From positions 1 to 40,590 of IMG/VR virus record IMGVR_UViG_3300034682_000448: a DNA stretch of 40,590 nt. One strand, written 5' to 3'. This stretch comes from a virus. The position numbers and the translations under genes are program-made. Below the pieces are notes generated by a model that was not told the DNA's origin, searched no databases, and saw only the letters and a list, made by a program, of their open reading frames with translations. How positions within the stretch are numbered: position 1 is the first letter of the stretch; each line of letters begins with the position of its first letter. This document shows, piece by piece, positions 30,425 through 38,692 of this stretch.

Positions 30425-30769
30425 ATGCGAATTCTGATCGGTGCGGCGGCGCTGGTTCTGCTGGCTGGGTGTGTGACAACCGCAGATTTGGAAGGAAACG
30501 ATCCTTCGATTAGTGCGGTGACGAAGAAAGATCCAAAGCAGTATGCTTTATGCGTATTCCCTAAATGGCAGGCCGCCAGAACGGAGTCCTCGATGGTGGA
30601 GACCGAAAATGGCTACCGCCTGTGGGTATCGAATGGCAGCATGGCAGACGAGCTTCTTGATATCACCAGGACGCCCGCCGGCAGCTCGATCGCTCTTCGA
30701 CAGCGCATGCCATGGTCGGCCATGCCGGGTCGTTCCGCTGTGGAGCGCGCCGTCAGGTCATGTATTTGA
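30425..30769 (+). CDS. Lipoprotein inside the tail-tip operon
   Basis: The product is 114 residues from ATG 30425 with GGGAGGG upstream. The signal peptide MRILIGAAALVLLAGC has a clear lipobox, so Cys16 would be lipid-modified. The mature part contains DPKQYALCVFPKWQAARTES and a Cys near the C-terminus (VRSCI), suggesting a disulfide. Unlike the other two lipoproteins it is on the late strand and would be made during lytic growth. Lambdoid phages of the T1/HK97 group carry exclusion lipoproteins (Cor-type) close to tail genes. Similarity to Cor cannot be shown here, so exclusion is a hypothesis. A terminator follows. Confidence 0.8.
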   Translation: MRILIGAAALVLLAGCVTTADLEGNDPSISAVTKKDPKQYALCVFPKWQAARTESSMVETENGYRLWVSNGSMADELLDITRTPAGSSIALRQRMPWSAMPGRSAVERAVRSCI

Positions 30770-30783
30770 TCGCACACCACAAA

Positions 30784-30803
30784 CCGCCTGCTGGCGGTTT
30801 TTT
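30784..30803 (+). terminator. Hairpin with T run before gene I
   Basis: CCGCC (30784-30788) and GGCGG (30793-30797) around TGCT, followed by six T. It ends the lipoprotein message unless polymerase is antiterminated, and lies directly before the GGAGG of the gpI gene. Confidence 0.75.
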
Positions 30804-30819
30804 AATGCCTGGAGGAATC

Positions 30820-31407
30820 ATGGCAGCTACAGCGGCCAGCTATCAACCAATGACCATTATCAAGCTATCGGGATCTTTAGCTCAGAAGTTCGGGCGAACG
30901 CATCGTCGACAGCTTGACAGCGGTGAGACCTGGGAGGCTTTCAAGGCTCTGAAAGCCACGCTAGAAGGATTCGAGGAGGAAATCAGGCGACTCGATGGAC
31001 TGGGGTTGCGCTTCGCCATCTTCCGTAATCGCAAGAACATTGGCCTAGACGATATGAATCTCCGAGGCACTCGGGAGGTTCGCATTGTGCCGGTTATTCA
31101 TGGCAGCAAGCGCGGCGGTATTCTTCAGACCATCATCGGAATCGCTTTGATGGTGTCTGCCATATGGTTGGGCCCATCCGCATTTTACGCTGGACTTTCC
31201 ATGACGCTGGGCGGAGTAGTTCAGATGCTCAGCCCCCAGGCCAAGGGTCTATCCCAAAGCGCAGCGCCGGAAAATCTGCCGAGTTACGCATTTGGCTCAG
31301 CTAAGAACACCACAGCCAGTGGCAATCCGGTCCCGATCTGCATTGGCGAACGCCGCTGGGGCGGGGCGATCATCTCTGCCTCGATCGAGGCGCAAGACAA
31401 GGCCTAG
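30820..31407 (+). CDS. Tail assembly protein I
   Basis: The product is 195 residues from ATG 30820 with GGAGG upstream; the frame is open further left but enters the terminator. It belongs to the lambda gpI family: TIIKLSGSLAQKFGRTHRRQ at the N-terminus, a central hydrophobic region with ILQTIIGIALMVSAIWLGPS, GLSMTLGGVVQMLSPQAKG, and a C-terminal PVPICIGERRWGGAIISASI. It is needed for tail-tip assembly with J. It is followed by a terminator and gene J. Confidence 0.92.
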   Translation: MAATAASYQPMTIIKLSGSLAQKFGRTHRRQLDSGETWEAFKALKATLEGFEEEIRRLDGLGLRFAIFRNRKNIGLDDMNLRGTREVRIVPVIHGSKRGGILQTIIGIALMVSAIWLGPSAFYAGLSMTLGGVVQMLSPQAKGLSQSAAPENLPSYAFGSAKNTTASGNPVPICIGERRWGGAIISASIEAQDKA

Positions 31408-31426
31408 GGCCGATTCAGCAAGCAGA

Positions 31427-31446
31427 CCGCCTCCGGGCGGTTTTTT
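31427..31446 (+). terminator. Hairpin with T run before gene J
   Basis: CCGCC (31427-31431) and GGCGG (31436-31440) around TCCG, then six T. Stem and loop are identical to the signal before the tape measure gene at 25222. GGAGG for gene J begins a few bases later. Confidence 0.75.
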
Positions 31447-31463
31447 ATTGCCCGGAGGAAAGC

Positions 31464-34400
31464 ATGGGCCCAGCAGATCACGTTGATATCACTGGCGCCA
31501 AGGGCGGCAGTAGCAAGCCGAAAACGCCTGTAGAGGCACCCGATAGCCTGCAGTCGACCAACATCGGCAAGATTCTGATTGCCGTGGGAGAGGGTGAGTT
31601 CGACGGCGTTCCAACTGACCGCGACATCTTCCTCGACAACACCCCGATCGTTGATACCAGCGGCAATGTGAATTTCCCCGGGGTGAAGTGGGAGTGGCGC
31701 CCAGGTTCGGTCGAGCAGGACTACATCCAAGGCATCCCCGCGATCGAGAACGAGACCACCGTTAATGTGGAGCTGCGCAGCGACAATCCGTTTGCCCGTG
31801 CCCTGAGCAACACCCAGCTGTCGGCTGTGCGCGTGCGAATGGTCTGGCCTCGCCTGGCGCAGCAGGATAGCAGTGGCAATACCAATGGTTACCGCATTGA
31901 GTACGCCATTGATATCGCTACCGATGGTGGCGCCTACGTCGAAGCGCACTTGGGGGCGGTGGACGGCAAGACCACCAACGGCTACCAGCGCTCGGTGCGC
32001 GTGAACCTGCCCAAGGCAACCTCCGGCTGGATGCTGCGCGTGCGCCGTATCACTCCGAATGCCAACAGCGGCACCGTGGCCGACACGATGACCGTTGCCG
32101 GCTACACCGAGATCATCGACCAAAAGTTGCGATACCCGAACACCGCTCTGCTGTACATCGAGTTTGACGCCCAGCAGTTCCAGAACATCCCGGCCGTGAC
32201 GGTGAAGTGCAAGGCCAAGCGCTGGCCGGTGCCGAGCAACTACGATCCGGTGGCCCGTACCTACACCGGCGTTTGGGACGGCAGCTTCAAGCAGGCCTGG
32301 ACCAACAATCCGGCGTGCGTGACCTTCGGCCTGTGCGTAGAGGACCGTTTTGGCCTGGGCAAGCGCATCAAGTCTTGGATGGTCGACAAGTGGGAGATGT
32401 ACCGCATCGCCCAGTATTGCGACCAGCTGGTGCCGAACGGGCAGGGCGGTCAGGAGCCTCGCTTCCTGTGCGACATGAACCTGCAAGGCCGGGCTGAAGC
32501 CTGGACGCTGCTTCGAGACCTGTCGGCAATCTACCGGGGCATGGTGTACTGGGCTCACGGCGCTCTGTTTATGCAGGCAGACATGCCGCGCGCCCAAGAT
32601 ATCGATTACGTGTTCACCCGGGCCAACGTCATCGACGGCGACTTCGTCTATGGCGGCGCGGAGCGCAACACGCACTACAGTCGAGCCCTGGTCAGCTACG
32701 ACAATCCGGCCAACAACTACGACACCGACGTCATTCCGGTGACAGACAACACGCTCCAGCGCCGGTACCGGGACCGCCCGGTGGAGATCTCTGCCATCGG
32801 TTGCACCCGTGCTTCCGAGGCTCAGCGCCGCGGCAAGTGGGCGCTGCTGAGCAACAGCCAGGACCGTACTGTCACCTTCAAGACCGGCATGGAAGGCCGT
32901 ATCCCGCTGCCGGGCTACGTGATCCCGGTGGCTGATGAGCTGGTGGCGGGCCGGCCGAACGGTGGCCGGATCTCGTCGGCAGCCGGACGCGTCGTGACGC
33001 TGGACCGTGACACACCGATCAAGGCCGGGGACCGCCTGATCCTGAACCTGCCGAACGGGACCGCCCAGGCGCGCACCGTGCAGTCTGTCGCTGGGCGTGC
33101 GGTGACCGTGACCACCGCGTACAGCGTGCAGCCAGAACCTGAATTGCAGTGGGCGATCGACTACGACGACCTTGCGGTCCAGCTGTTCCGCGTGCTGAAA
33201 ACTGTGCGCACCCAGGAAGGTGAGTACGAGATCACCGCCCTGGAATTCAACCCGAGCAAGTTCGCAGCAATCGACACGGGCGCGAAGCTGGACGAGCGCC
33301 CGATCAGCGTCATTCCGGTAACCACCGTGCAGCCACCGGCTAGCGTGACCCTGTCGTCTGCTCACATGATCGACCAAGGCATCGCGGTCAGCACCATGAC
33401 CATCGCCTGGGCGGCCGTTGAAGGCGCTGTCGCCTATGACGTGGAGTGGCGTAAGGACAACGGTAACTGGGTGAGCCTACAGCGTGTTGGCACAACCTCT
33501 GTGGATGTTGTCGGGATCTATGCCGGCGCCTACCTGGCGCGCGTGCGTGCGGTCAGCGCATTCGACATTACTTCGATCTGGAAAAGCTCTGTCCTCACCC
33601 AGCTCAACGGCAAGGAAGGCCTGCCGCCAGCGGTCACCTTCCTCGACACCGAAAGCCTGCTGTTCGGCATCGGTATCAAGTGGGGCTTCCCAGCCGGCGC
33701 CGAGGACACCCAGCGCACCGAACTGTGGTACAGCGAGGGCACTGACCTTGGCCTGGCCACCAAGCTGGCGGACCTGTCGTACCCGCAGAACGAGTATGTG
33801 ATGCAGGGCCTGCGTGCCGGGCAGCGCTTCTACTTCTGGGCGCGCCTGGTGGATCGCTCCGGCAACATTGGACCGTTCTTCCCAGTTGAAGGCACGCTGG
33901 TGTCTGGCATGGCCAGCGCAGATGCAACTGCGATCCTCGAGCAGATCAAGGATCAGATTACCGAAAGTGAGCTGGGCCAGGAGCTGACCAAGCGCATCGA
34001 TCTTATCGACATGAATGGCCCTGGCTCGGTGAACGAGCGCCTGGGCGAAGTCCGTAACGAACTGAACCAGCAGATCAGCGATGTGAGCAATCATGTCGGC
34101 GAGGTCCAGAGCGAACTGCAGCAGCAGATCGACACAATCACCGACCTGGCTGACTCGATGCCGTACAAGTCCGACCAGGCCTACACCGCTGGCCAGGGCG
34201 TGCTGGGTGATGACGGGAGGCTGTACCAGGCCAAGGGCGATGTTCCGGCCGGAAATCCTCCACCGAACGCTACCTACTGGATCGACATTGGCCAGGCGGT
34301 ACAAACGGCCAATGGTATGGCCGCCCGTGTGCAGACAGTCGAAACCAAGGTTGAGAGTCTGGAGGGCGTGACCACCGCCCAGTCGCAGCAGATCACCGGG

Positions 34401-37400
34401 CTGCAATCGAGCTTGACCACCACCAATGGAAATGTCGCTGCAGCACAGCAGGCCGCCCAGGACGCGGCAACGCTGGCCGGTGGCAAGGGCAAGGTCATCG
34501 TCCAGTCGGCCGCGCCGGCCGTGGCTGATCGCCTGACGCAGAACCTCTGGATCGATACCACGGGCAATGCCAACACCCCGAAACGCTGGAACGGCTCGGC
34601 CTGGGTCACCGTTACCGACAAGGTGGCCACCGATGCAGCAGCTGCCGCTCAGTCGGCGCTGAGCCAGGTTGCGCAGAAGGCTGATGCGAGCGTGGTGAGC
34701 AGCCTGACCACCCGTGTTAGCGATGCGGAAGGCAAGCTTTCTTCCCAGGCGACCCGCCTGGACGGCATGCAAACCAGCATCGACGGAAAGGCCAGCTCCC
34801 AGGCGCTGCAGCAGGTGACCAGCCGCGTTACAGCGACCGAGCAGAAGGATGCCGCCCAGGACCAGCAGCTGACATCGCAGAGCCAGGCATTAACTTCGCT
34901 GACCGACAGCGTGAGCAAGAAAGCCGAAGCCTCGACCGTCCAGAGTCTTAGCAACGACGTTTCTCAACAGGGCCAGGTCTTGGCGGCCCAAGGCCAGTCG
35001 CTAACCCGGATCGATGCGGCGCTGCCGCTGCTGAGCGGGGAGAACCTGCTGCCCAACAGTTCGTTCGAAGACCTGATTGCCGACGGCAGCAGGCCTAAAC
35101 ACTGGGCGATTACGGGCAGTGCCTCGCGCTCGTTGGTGGACTCGCCACTGACTAGCAGCCTTTCGGCACTGCGTGTTTCCGGCAATGTGGCAGCCAACGG
35201 CTACTTTGAAGTCGTTTCGACACCAAACGACGGGCGATCCCGGGTTAAGGTTATGGGCGGGACGACCTACACCCTGAGCGTGTACGCGCGCGGTCTGGGC
35301 GCTCCTGCGCGGCTACGTTTGTACATGCAGTTTCTGGATGCCAGTGGCGCAGTACTGACAGCACCTTGGACGGCAGATGGGTTTGTCCTGACTGATGCGC
35401 TTGCGCGCTACACACTGACTGGCGTTGCGCCTGCAAATGCTACCCAGGCGAACCTGTATGTGGGCCGGCTGTTCAACACGGGTACGGCGGCGGCTGTGCT
35501 TTGGATGGAGATTGACAACGCCCAGCTTCAAGAGGGGGCCGTTGCCACGGCCTATCAGCCGTCAGTAGTGGCGGCCAGTGAGGTCAGTGCCGAAGCCACC
35601 AACGCGATTTCAGCGCGTGTTGATAAGAACGAGCAGGGTATTTCCTCGACCAGCTCGCAGGTCACTCAGCTCAGCGGCAAGCTGGACACGACCAACCAGA
35701 ACGTTACCAGCGCGCAACAGGCCGCGCAGGCGGCAGCCACAGCAGCAGGCGCCAAAGGGGAGGTTATTTACGGTTCCGCCGCGCCGGCCGCTGACAAGCG
35801 ACTTACGCAGAACCTGTGGATCGACACCACCGGTAACGCCAATACGCCCAAGCGTTGGAACGGCAGTACTTGGGTGGTGGTGACGGACAAGGCGGCGACG
35901 GATGCGGCGGCCGCTGCAGCCAGTGCCCTTACCCAGGTCGCGACTAAGGCTGAGGCCGCAGCAGTGCAGGCGCTGACCAACCGTGTCGCTGCGGTTGAAG
36001 GCGTGAACACCAGCCAGTCCACCAGCATCACCGACCTGACCAACAGTGTCGGCGCTATCAAGGGCGCGCTTGGGGCCTCTGGCCTCGACCCGGCACCTGG
36101 AGCGATCTGGCAATTTGATAGCGCCTCGGAAGCCTGGTCTGGGGTCAATGCCACCGTTACCTCCAGCCCGGGTTTTATCAAGATCACCCCAACAACTGCT
36201 GATCCACAGCTGGTAAGCAGTTCAAGTAACTTGTTGGCTATTGATGGGAAAACCTACACACGCGTGCGGGTTGGCCTGACCCGGCGGGGCGGCACTGCTT
36301 GGAGTGGTCAATTCTATTACGCGACAAGCGGCCACGGGTTCTCCGGGAGCTACGTCAAAACGCTGCCGAATCCGGGCATAGCTGTTGGCCAATCAGCGGT
36401 GATTGAGTGGGATATGGCCGGACTGACCGATTGGGCCGATAACACCATCACAAGGCTTCGCTTTAACTTCGGTAACGCCACAGACGCTGTGTGGGATGTA
36501 GATTGGATTGCTGTCGGCCGGGTCGGACCCTCCGCATCTAGCCGGGCCTTGGAATCCCTATCGTCAACGGTGACCCAACAGGGCGACAAGCTCACCGCCG
36601 AGGGGAAGCGCGTCGACGGGCTGTATACGTCGGTAGGCGCCGCCAATGCAGCGATTCAGAACGAGGCCACGGCTCGAACCAATGCCGACACCGCGCTCAG
36701 CCAGCAGATTCAGACCACGCAGTCGTCTTTGGGTGATACCAACGCTTCGGTGCAGCAGATCAGCACGGCGCAAACAGACCTCAAGGGGAAAGTCGACACC
36801 TCGTACGCGGTAAAGCTTCAGACCTTCGCTAACGGCATTTATGCCGCCGCTGGCTTTGGGCTGGGTATTGAGAAAAATGGCCCTGTTCTGCAGTCGACAT
36901 TTGCGGTGATGGCTGATCGGTTCGCCGTGTTGAACCCGACGGCAAACGGCTTCGTCAGTCCGTTCGCGATTCAGAACGGTCAGGTGTTCATGAACGATGC
37001 GTTCATGCGTGACGCAAGCATCACGAACGCCAAGATCGCAGATGCTGCTATCACCTCTGCAAAAATCGGAGTCGCAGAGGTCGACACGCTTCGTATTCGT
37101 GGCAACGCGGTCACCGTCCCGGTATCTGCTACAAGCGCGGGGAATGTGGCCGGGGTCGGCGTGGGTCAATGGCGGGATTTGATAGCCGTTGGCGTGCAAA
37201 TGGACCAAGCCGGGTACATCACGGCGCAGTACAGCTGCTATCAAGGATTTGGTAGCGGCATTCGCAAGTACCAGTTCCGGATGGAAATCAACGGCCTGGT
37301 TCTCGCTGAAGGCGGCGGCGACTGGGCTGATGGGTTCCCCAACCTGATGGGCTCCATCGGCGTTGGCGTGGGTTATTTCGTCATCACAGTGAAGTGGTGG

Positions 37401-37463
37401 GGGGAAAACTCGGGGGTAAGCGTCCAAAACCACACGCTGTATGCAATGGGAACCAAACGATGA
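31464..37463 (+). CDS. Tip attachment protein J (host specificity)
   Basis: The product is 1999 residues, much longer than the 1132 of lambda J. The conserved J core covers about 1-620 (DSLQSTNIGKILIAVGEGEF, NLQGRAEAWTLLRDLSAIYR, VYGGAERNTHYSRALVSYDN). A fibronectin-III-like region lies at about 625-715. A coiled coil follows (about 820-900), then a small chitin-binding-like module (YTAGQGVLGDDGRLYQAKGD, near 906-942). Two near-copies of a TQNLWIDTTGNANTPKRWNG module lie near 993-1079 and 1414-1499. Galactose-binding-like jelly rolls follow each copy (about 1190-1365 and 1540-1690). The C-terminal tip (about 1790-1999, with SITNAKIADAAITSAKIG) resembles DUF1983-type J ends. It should bind the host receptor. 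Confidence 0.93.
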   Translation: MGPADHVDITGAKGGSSKPKTPVEAPDSLQSTNIGKILIAVGEGEFDGVPTDRDIFLDNTPIVDTSGNVNFPGVKWEWRPGSVEQDYIQGIPAIENETTVNVELRSDNPFARALSNTQLSAVRVRMVWPRLAQQDSSGNTNGYRIEYAIDIATDGGAYVEAHLGAVDGKTTNGYQRSVRVNLPKATSGWMLRVRRITPNANSGTVADTMTVAGYTEIIDQKLRYPNTALLYIEFDAQQFQNIPAVTVKCKAKRWPVPSNYDPVARTYTGVWDGSFKQAWTNNPACVTFGLCVEDRFGLGKRIKSWMVDKWEMYRIAQYCDQLVPNGQGGQEPRFLCDMNLQGRAEAWTLLRDLSAIYRGMVYWAHGALFMQADMPRAQDIDYVFTRANVIDGDFVYGGAERNTHYSRALVSYDNPANNYDTDVIPVTDNTLQRRYRDRPVEISAIGCTRASEAQRRGKWALLSNSQDRTVTFKTGMEGRIPLPGYVIPVADELVAGRPNGGRISSAAGRVVTLDRDTPIKAGDRLILNLPNGTAQARTVQSVAGRAVTVTTAYSVQPEPELQWAIDYDDLAVQLFRVLKTVRTQEGEYEITALEFNPSKFAAIDTGAKLDERPISVIPVTTVQPPASVTLSSAHMIDQGIAVSTMTIAWAAVEGAVAYDVEWRKDNGNWVSLQRVGTTSVDVVGIYAGAYLARVRAVSAFDITSIWKSSVLTQLNGKEGLPPAVTFLDTESLLFGIGIKWGFPAGAEDTQRTELWYSEGTDLGLATKLADLSYPQNEYVMQGLRAGQRFYFWARLVDRSGNIGPFFPVEGTLVSGMASADATAILEQIKDQITESELGQELTKRIDLIDMNGPGSVNERLGEVRNELNQQISDVSNHVGEVQSELQQQIDTITDLADSMPYKSDQAYTAGQGVLGDDGRLYQAKGDVPAGNPPPNATYWIDIGQAVQTANGMAARVQTVETKVESLEGVTTAQSQQITGLQSSLTTTNGNVAAAQQAAQDAATLAGGKGKVIVQSAAPAVADRLTQNLWIDTTGNANTPKRWNGSAWVTVTDKVATDAAAAAQSALSQVAQKADASVVSSLTTRVSDAEGKLSSQATRLDGMQTSIDGKASSQALQQVTSRVTATEQKDAAQDQQLTSQSQALTSLTDSVSKKAEASTVQSLSNDVSQQGQVLAAQGQSLTRIDAALPLLSGENLLPNSSFEDLIADGSRPKHWAITGSASRSLVDSPLTSSLSALRVSGNVAANGYFEVVSTPNDGRSRVKVMGGTTYTLSVYARGLGAPARLRLYMQFLDASGAVLTAPWTADGFVLTDALARYTLTGVAPANATQANLYVGRLFNTGTAAAVLWMEIDNAQLQEGAVATAYQPSVVAASEVSAEATNAISARVDKNEQGISSTSSQVTQLSGKLDTTNQNVTSAQQAAQAAATAAGAKGEVIYGSAAPAADKRLTQNLWIDTTGNANTPKRWNGSTWVVVTDKAATDAAAAAASALTQVATKAEAAAVQALTNRVAAVEGVNTSQSTSITDLTNSVGAIKGALGASGLDPAPGAIWQFDSASEAWSGVNATVTSSPGFIKITPTTADPQLVSSSSNLLAIDGKTYTRVRVGLTRRGGTAWSGQFYYATSGHGFSGSYVKTLPNPGIAVGQSAVIEWDMAGLTDWADNTITRLRFNFGNATDAVWDVDWIAVGRVGPSASSRALESLSSTVTQQGDKLTAEGKRVDGLYTSVGAANAAIQNEATARTNADTALSQQIQTTQSSLGDTNASVQQISTAQTDLKGKVDTSYAVKLQTFANGIYAAAGFGLGIEKNGPVLQSTFAVMADRFAVLNPTANGFVSPFAIQNGQVFMNDAFMRDASITNAKIADAAITSAKIGVAEVDTLRIRGNAVTVPVSATSAGNVAGVGVGQWRDLIAVGVQMDQAGYITAQYSCYQGFGSGIRKYQFRMEINGLVLAEGGGDWADGFPNLMGSIGVGVGYFVITVKWWGENSGVSVQNHTLYAMGTKR
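34441..34700 (+). repeat. J internal repeat, copy 1
   Basis: Encodes AAQQAAQDAATLAGGKGKVI, VQSAAPAVADRLTQNLWIDT and KRWNGSAWVTVTDKVATDAA. It matches copy 2 at 35704-35960 over about 85 residues, with the block TQNLWIDTTGNANTPKRWNG identical in both. DNA identity is lower than protein identity, with many third-base changes, so the duplication is old or selected as protein. Confidence 0.85.
35704..35960 (+). repeat. J internal repeat, copy 2
   Basis: Second copy of the module at 34441-34700, with AAQAAATAAGAKGEVI, YGSAAPAADKRLTQNLWIDT and KRWNGSTWVVVTDKAATDAA. Each copy precedes or follows a different jelly-roll-like segment, so the shaft of J looks built from a repeated cassette of coiled coil, small beta module and carbohydrate-binding-like domain. 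Confidence 0.85.
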
Positions 37464-37840
37464 GCAGCATTGAACACTACGCAGCCTATGAGACTGACGG
37501 ACGGATCGTCTTTGCCGTCAGCTGCCCGCCCGAACATGGGAAGAAGATCATCAGGCTGAACACCGACCGCCCCTACATCCAGGTGGCCACCCCGGCAAGG
37601 GCGGCTGAGCACTTTGTGATGGGGCAAATGCTCAAGGAGCGCCCCCTGATGGGGGCGGTACTCCAAGGCAACTGGTTGAAAGGCGTCCACGCAGGTGCCG
37701 CCGTCAACATCGAGAGCGAAACCTACACCGCTGACGGCAGTGACATCGAGCTGGGATTCTCGGCGCCGGGCACCTACACCGTCACGGTCAGCCTTTGGCC
37801 CTACCGCGATCAGGAGTTCACCGTTGAAAATTCAGCATAA
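37460..37840 (+). CDS. Tail fibre-associated protein downstream of J
   Basis: A 126-residue protein from ATG 37460, overlapping the J stop by 4 bases; the frame is open further left but inside J. The sequence is beta-rich (HYAAYETDGRIVFAVSCPPE, VNIESETYTADGSDIELGFS, then YTVTVSLWPYRDQEFTVENS). The family is not recognised with certainty. Translational coupling to J suggests a tip or fibre component or a chaperone for it. Confidence 0.75.
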   Translation: MSSIEHYAAYETDGRIVFAVSCPPEHGKKIIRLNTDRPYIQVATPARAAEHFVMGQMLKERPLMGAVLQGNWLKGVHAGAAVNIESETYTADGSDIELGFSAPGTYTVTVSLWPYRDQEFTVENSA

Positions 37841-37994
37841 GTGCGACCACACCAAGCGCCGTGCGGCCGAGTATCCGCCGGTGGAGGAACAACTGGACAT
37901 GCTCTGGCACGCCATGGATCAGGGCCTGGTGCCCAAGGCTGAGCCGTTCTACACGACCTTGCACAGGGTCAAACAGCAACACCCGAAAGCTTGA
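37824..37994 (+). CDS. Small tail fibre accessory protein, TTG start
   Basis: The product is 56 residues (MKIQHKCDHTKRRAAEYPPV, then EEQLDMLWHAMDQGLVPKAE). The start is TTG 37824, with AGGAG eight bases upstream, overlapping the previous gene by 17 bases; no ATG or GTG is possible. AEYPPVEEQLDMLW is a pattern seen in small proteins encoded directly after tail-fibre genes of Pseudomonas phages. A terminator-like hairpin follows. Confidence 0.72.
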   Translation: MKIQHKCDHTKRRAAEYPPVEEQLDMLWHAMDQGLVPKAEPFYTTLHRVKQQHPKA

Positions 37995-38013
37995 ATGCAG
38001 CACACCAACCCAT

Positions 38014-38038
38014 GCCCGCCAAGAGCGGGCTTCTTTTT
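38014..38038 (+). terminator. Hairpin with T run after the fibre accessory gene
   Basis: GCCCGC (38014-38019) and GCGGGC (38025-38030) around CAAGA, followed by TTCTTTTT. The next ribosome binding site (TGGAG) begins immediately after. Confidence 0.75.
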
Positions 38039-38053
38039 GTCTGGAGAAAACCT

Positions 38054-38278
38054 ATGCCCTATGTCGCCATCAACCTCAGCAATGACTACGAAGTCGCCAA
38101 CAAAACCCGTTTTGCCACCCAAGAGGAGGCCGATGCGCGTGCTCGAACGATCCTCTCCCAGTTCCCGGCCGCTCAGGTCTGCGTCGCTCAGGTTCTGAAG
38201 GACTACACCGCCACGGTAGCCATTACTGTCGCAGACCCGGCCGAGCTAGCGCCTGAGCCCGAAGCGCCCTCTGCCTGA
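38054..38278 (+). CDS. Hypothetical late protein
   Basis: A 74-residue protein from ATG 38054 (YVAINLSNDYEVANKTRFAT, QEEADARARTILSQFPAAQV, then CVAQVLKDYTATVAITVADP and an acidic Pro-rich tail). A small alpha/beta fold is likely. No family is recognised. It is separated from both neighbours, stands between two hairpin-T-run signals and is followed by the opposing lipoprotein gene. Confidence 0.72.
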   Translation: MPYVAINLSNDYEVANKTRFATQEEADARARTILSQFPAAQVCVAQVLKDYTATVAITVADPAELAPEPEAPSA

Positions 38279-38287
38279 AACTGAGCA

Positions 38288-38608
38288 TCAATACTCCAGT
38301 CTTCGGATGGGCACATTGCCGCGCTTGTACTGCTGGTACCCGGTGTAGGGAAGGATGAGGGTATCAGCAATACCTGAGGCAGCCATGTCGATCAGGATGG
38401 GGAATGGTGCCCAATGCGCGCCCGTTCTTTGTGGTCCGTTCAGGTTGCAAAACTGATAAGCGACACCGCTGTACGCCCGAGGGATCGTGTGGCAATCGGT
38501 GTGCCATCGTGCCAGGTCATCTACTGCCTTTGACTCGTTCGACATTGTGCGCACCGTCCCGCACCCGCTCAGCACGGCTGCCAGCACCACCCCAATCCAT
38601 AGCTTCAT
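38288..38608 (-). CDS. YceK/YidQ-family lipoprotein, opposite strand
   Basis: The product is 106 residues from ATG 38608 with GAGG upstream. The signal peptide MKLWIGVVLAAVLSGC has a lipobox (LSGC). The mature part resembles YceK/YidQ (DUF1375) lipoproteins: RAYSGVAYQFCNLNGPQ, APFPILIDMAASGIADTLIL, PYTGYQQYKRGN. The family is found in chromosomes and prophages and has no firm role. It lies against the direction of the late genes, just before endolysin. On the minus strand TATGAT (38640-38635) could be its -10, but no clear -35 is seen. It looks like a lysogeny-expressed moron. Confidence 0.85.
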   Translation of the reverse strand: MKLWIGVVLAAVLSGCGTVRTMSNESKAVDDLARWHTDCHTIPRAYSGVAYQFCNLNGPQRTGAHWAPFPILIDMAASGIADTLILPYTGYQQYKRGNVPIRRLEY

Positions 38609-38657
38609 AAGGACACCTCACCTGTGATGGCCGAATCATAGCGCATTTGATTTTGGA

Positions 38658-38678
38658 CCCGCCTTGAGCGGGCTTTTT
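38658..38678 (+). terminator. Hairpin with T run before the endolysin gene
   Basis: CCCGC (38658-38662) and GCGGG (38668-38672) around CTTGA, followed by CTTTTT. The AGGAG of the endolysin gene follows at once. Confidence 0.7.
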
Positions 38679-38692
38679 CGCCAGGAGAAAAC

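Noticed and set aside
25222-31440. Identical hairpins at 25222 and 31427 as insertion-sequence ends
   Set aside because: No transposase lies between them, only tail genes in normal order, and no target duplications were seen; terminators explain them better.
31404-33377. A 657-codon open frame on the minus strand opposite gene J
   Set aside because: It is antisense to the strongly conserved J core, His/Arg/Gly/Ala-rich as expected for the complement of GC-rich coding DNA, and has no recognisable domain.
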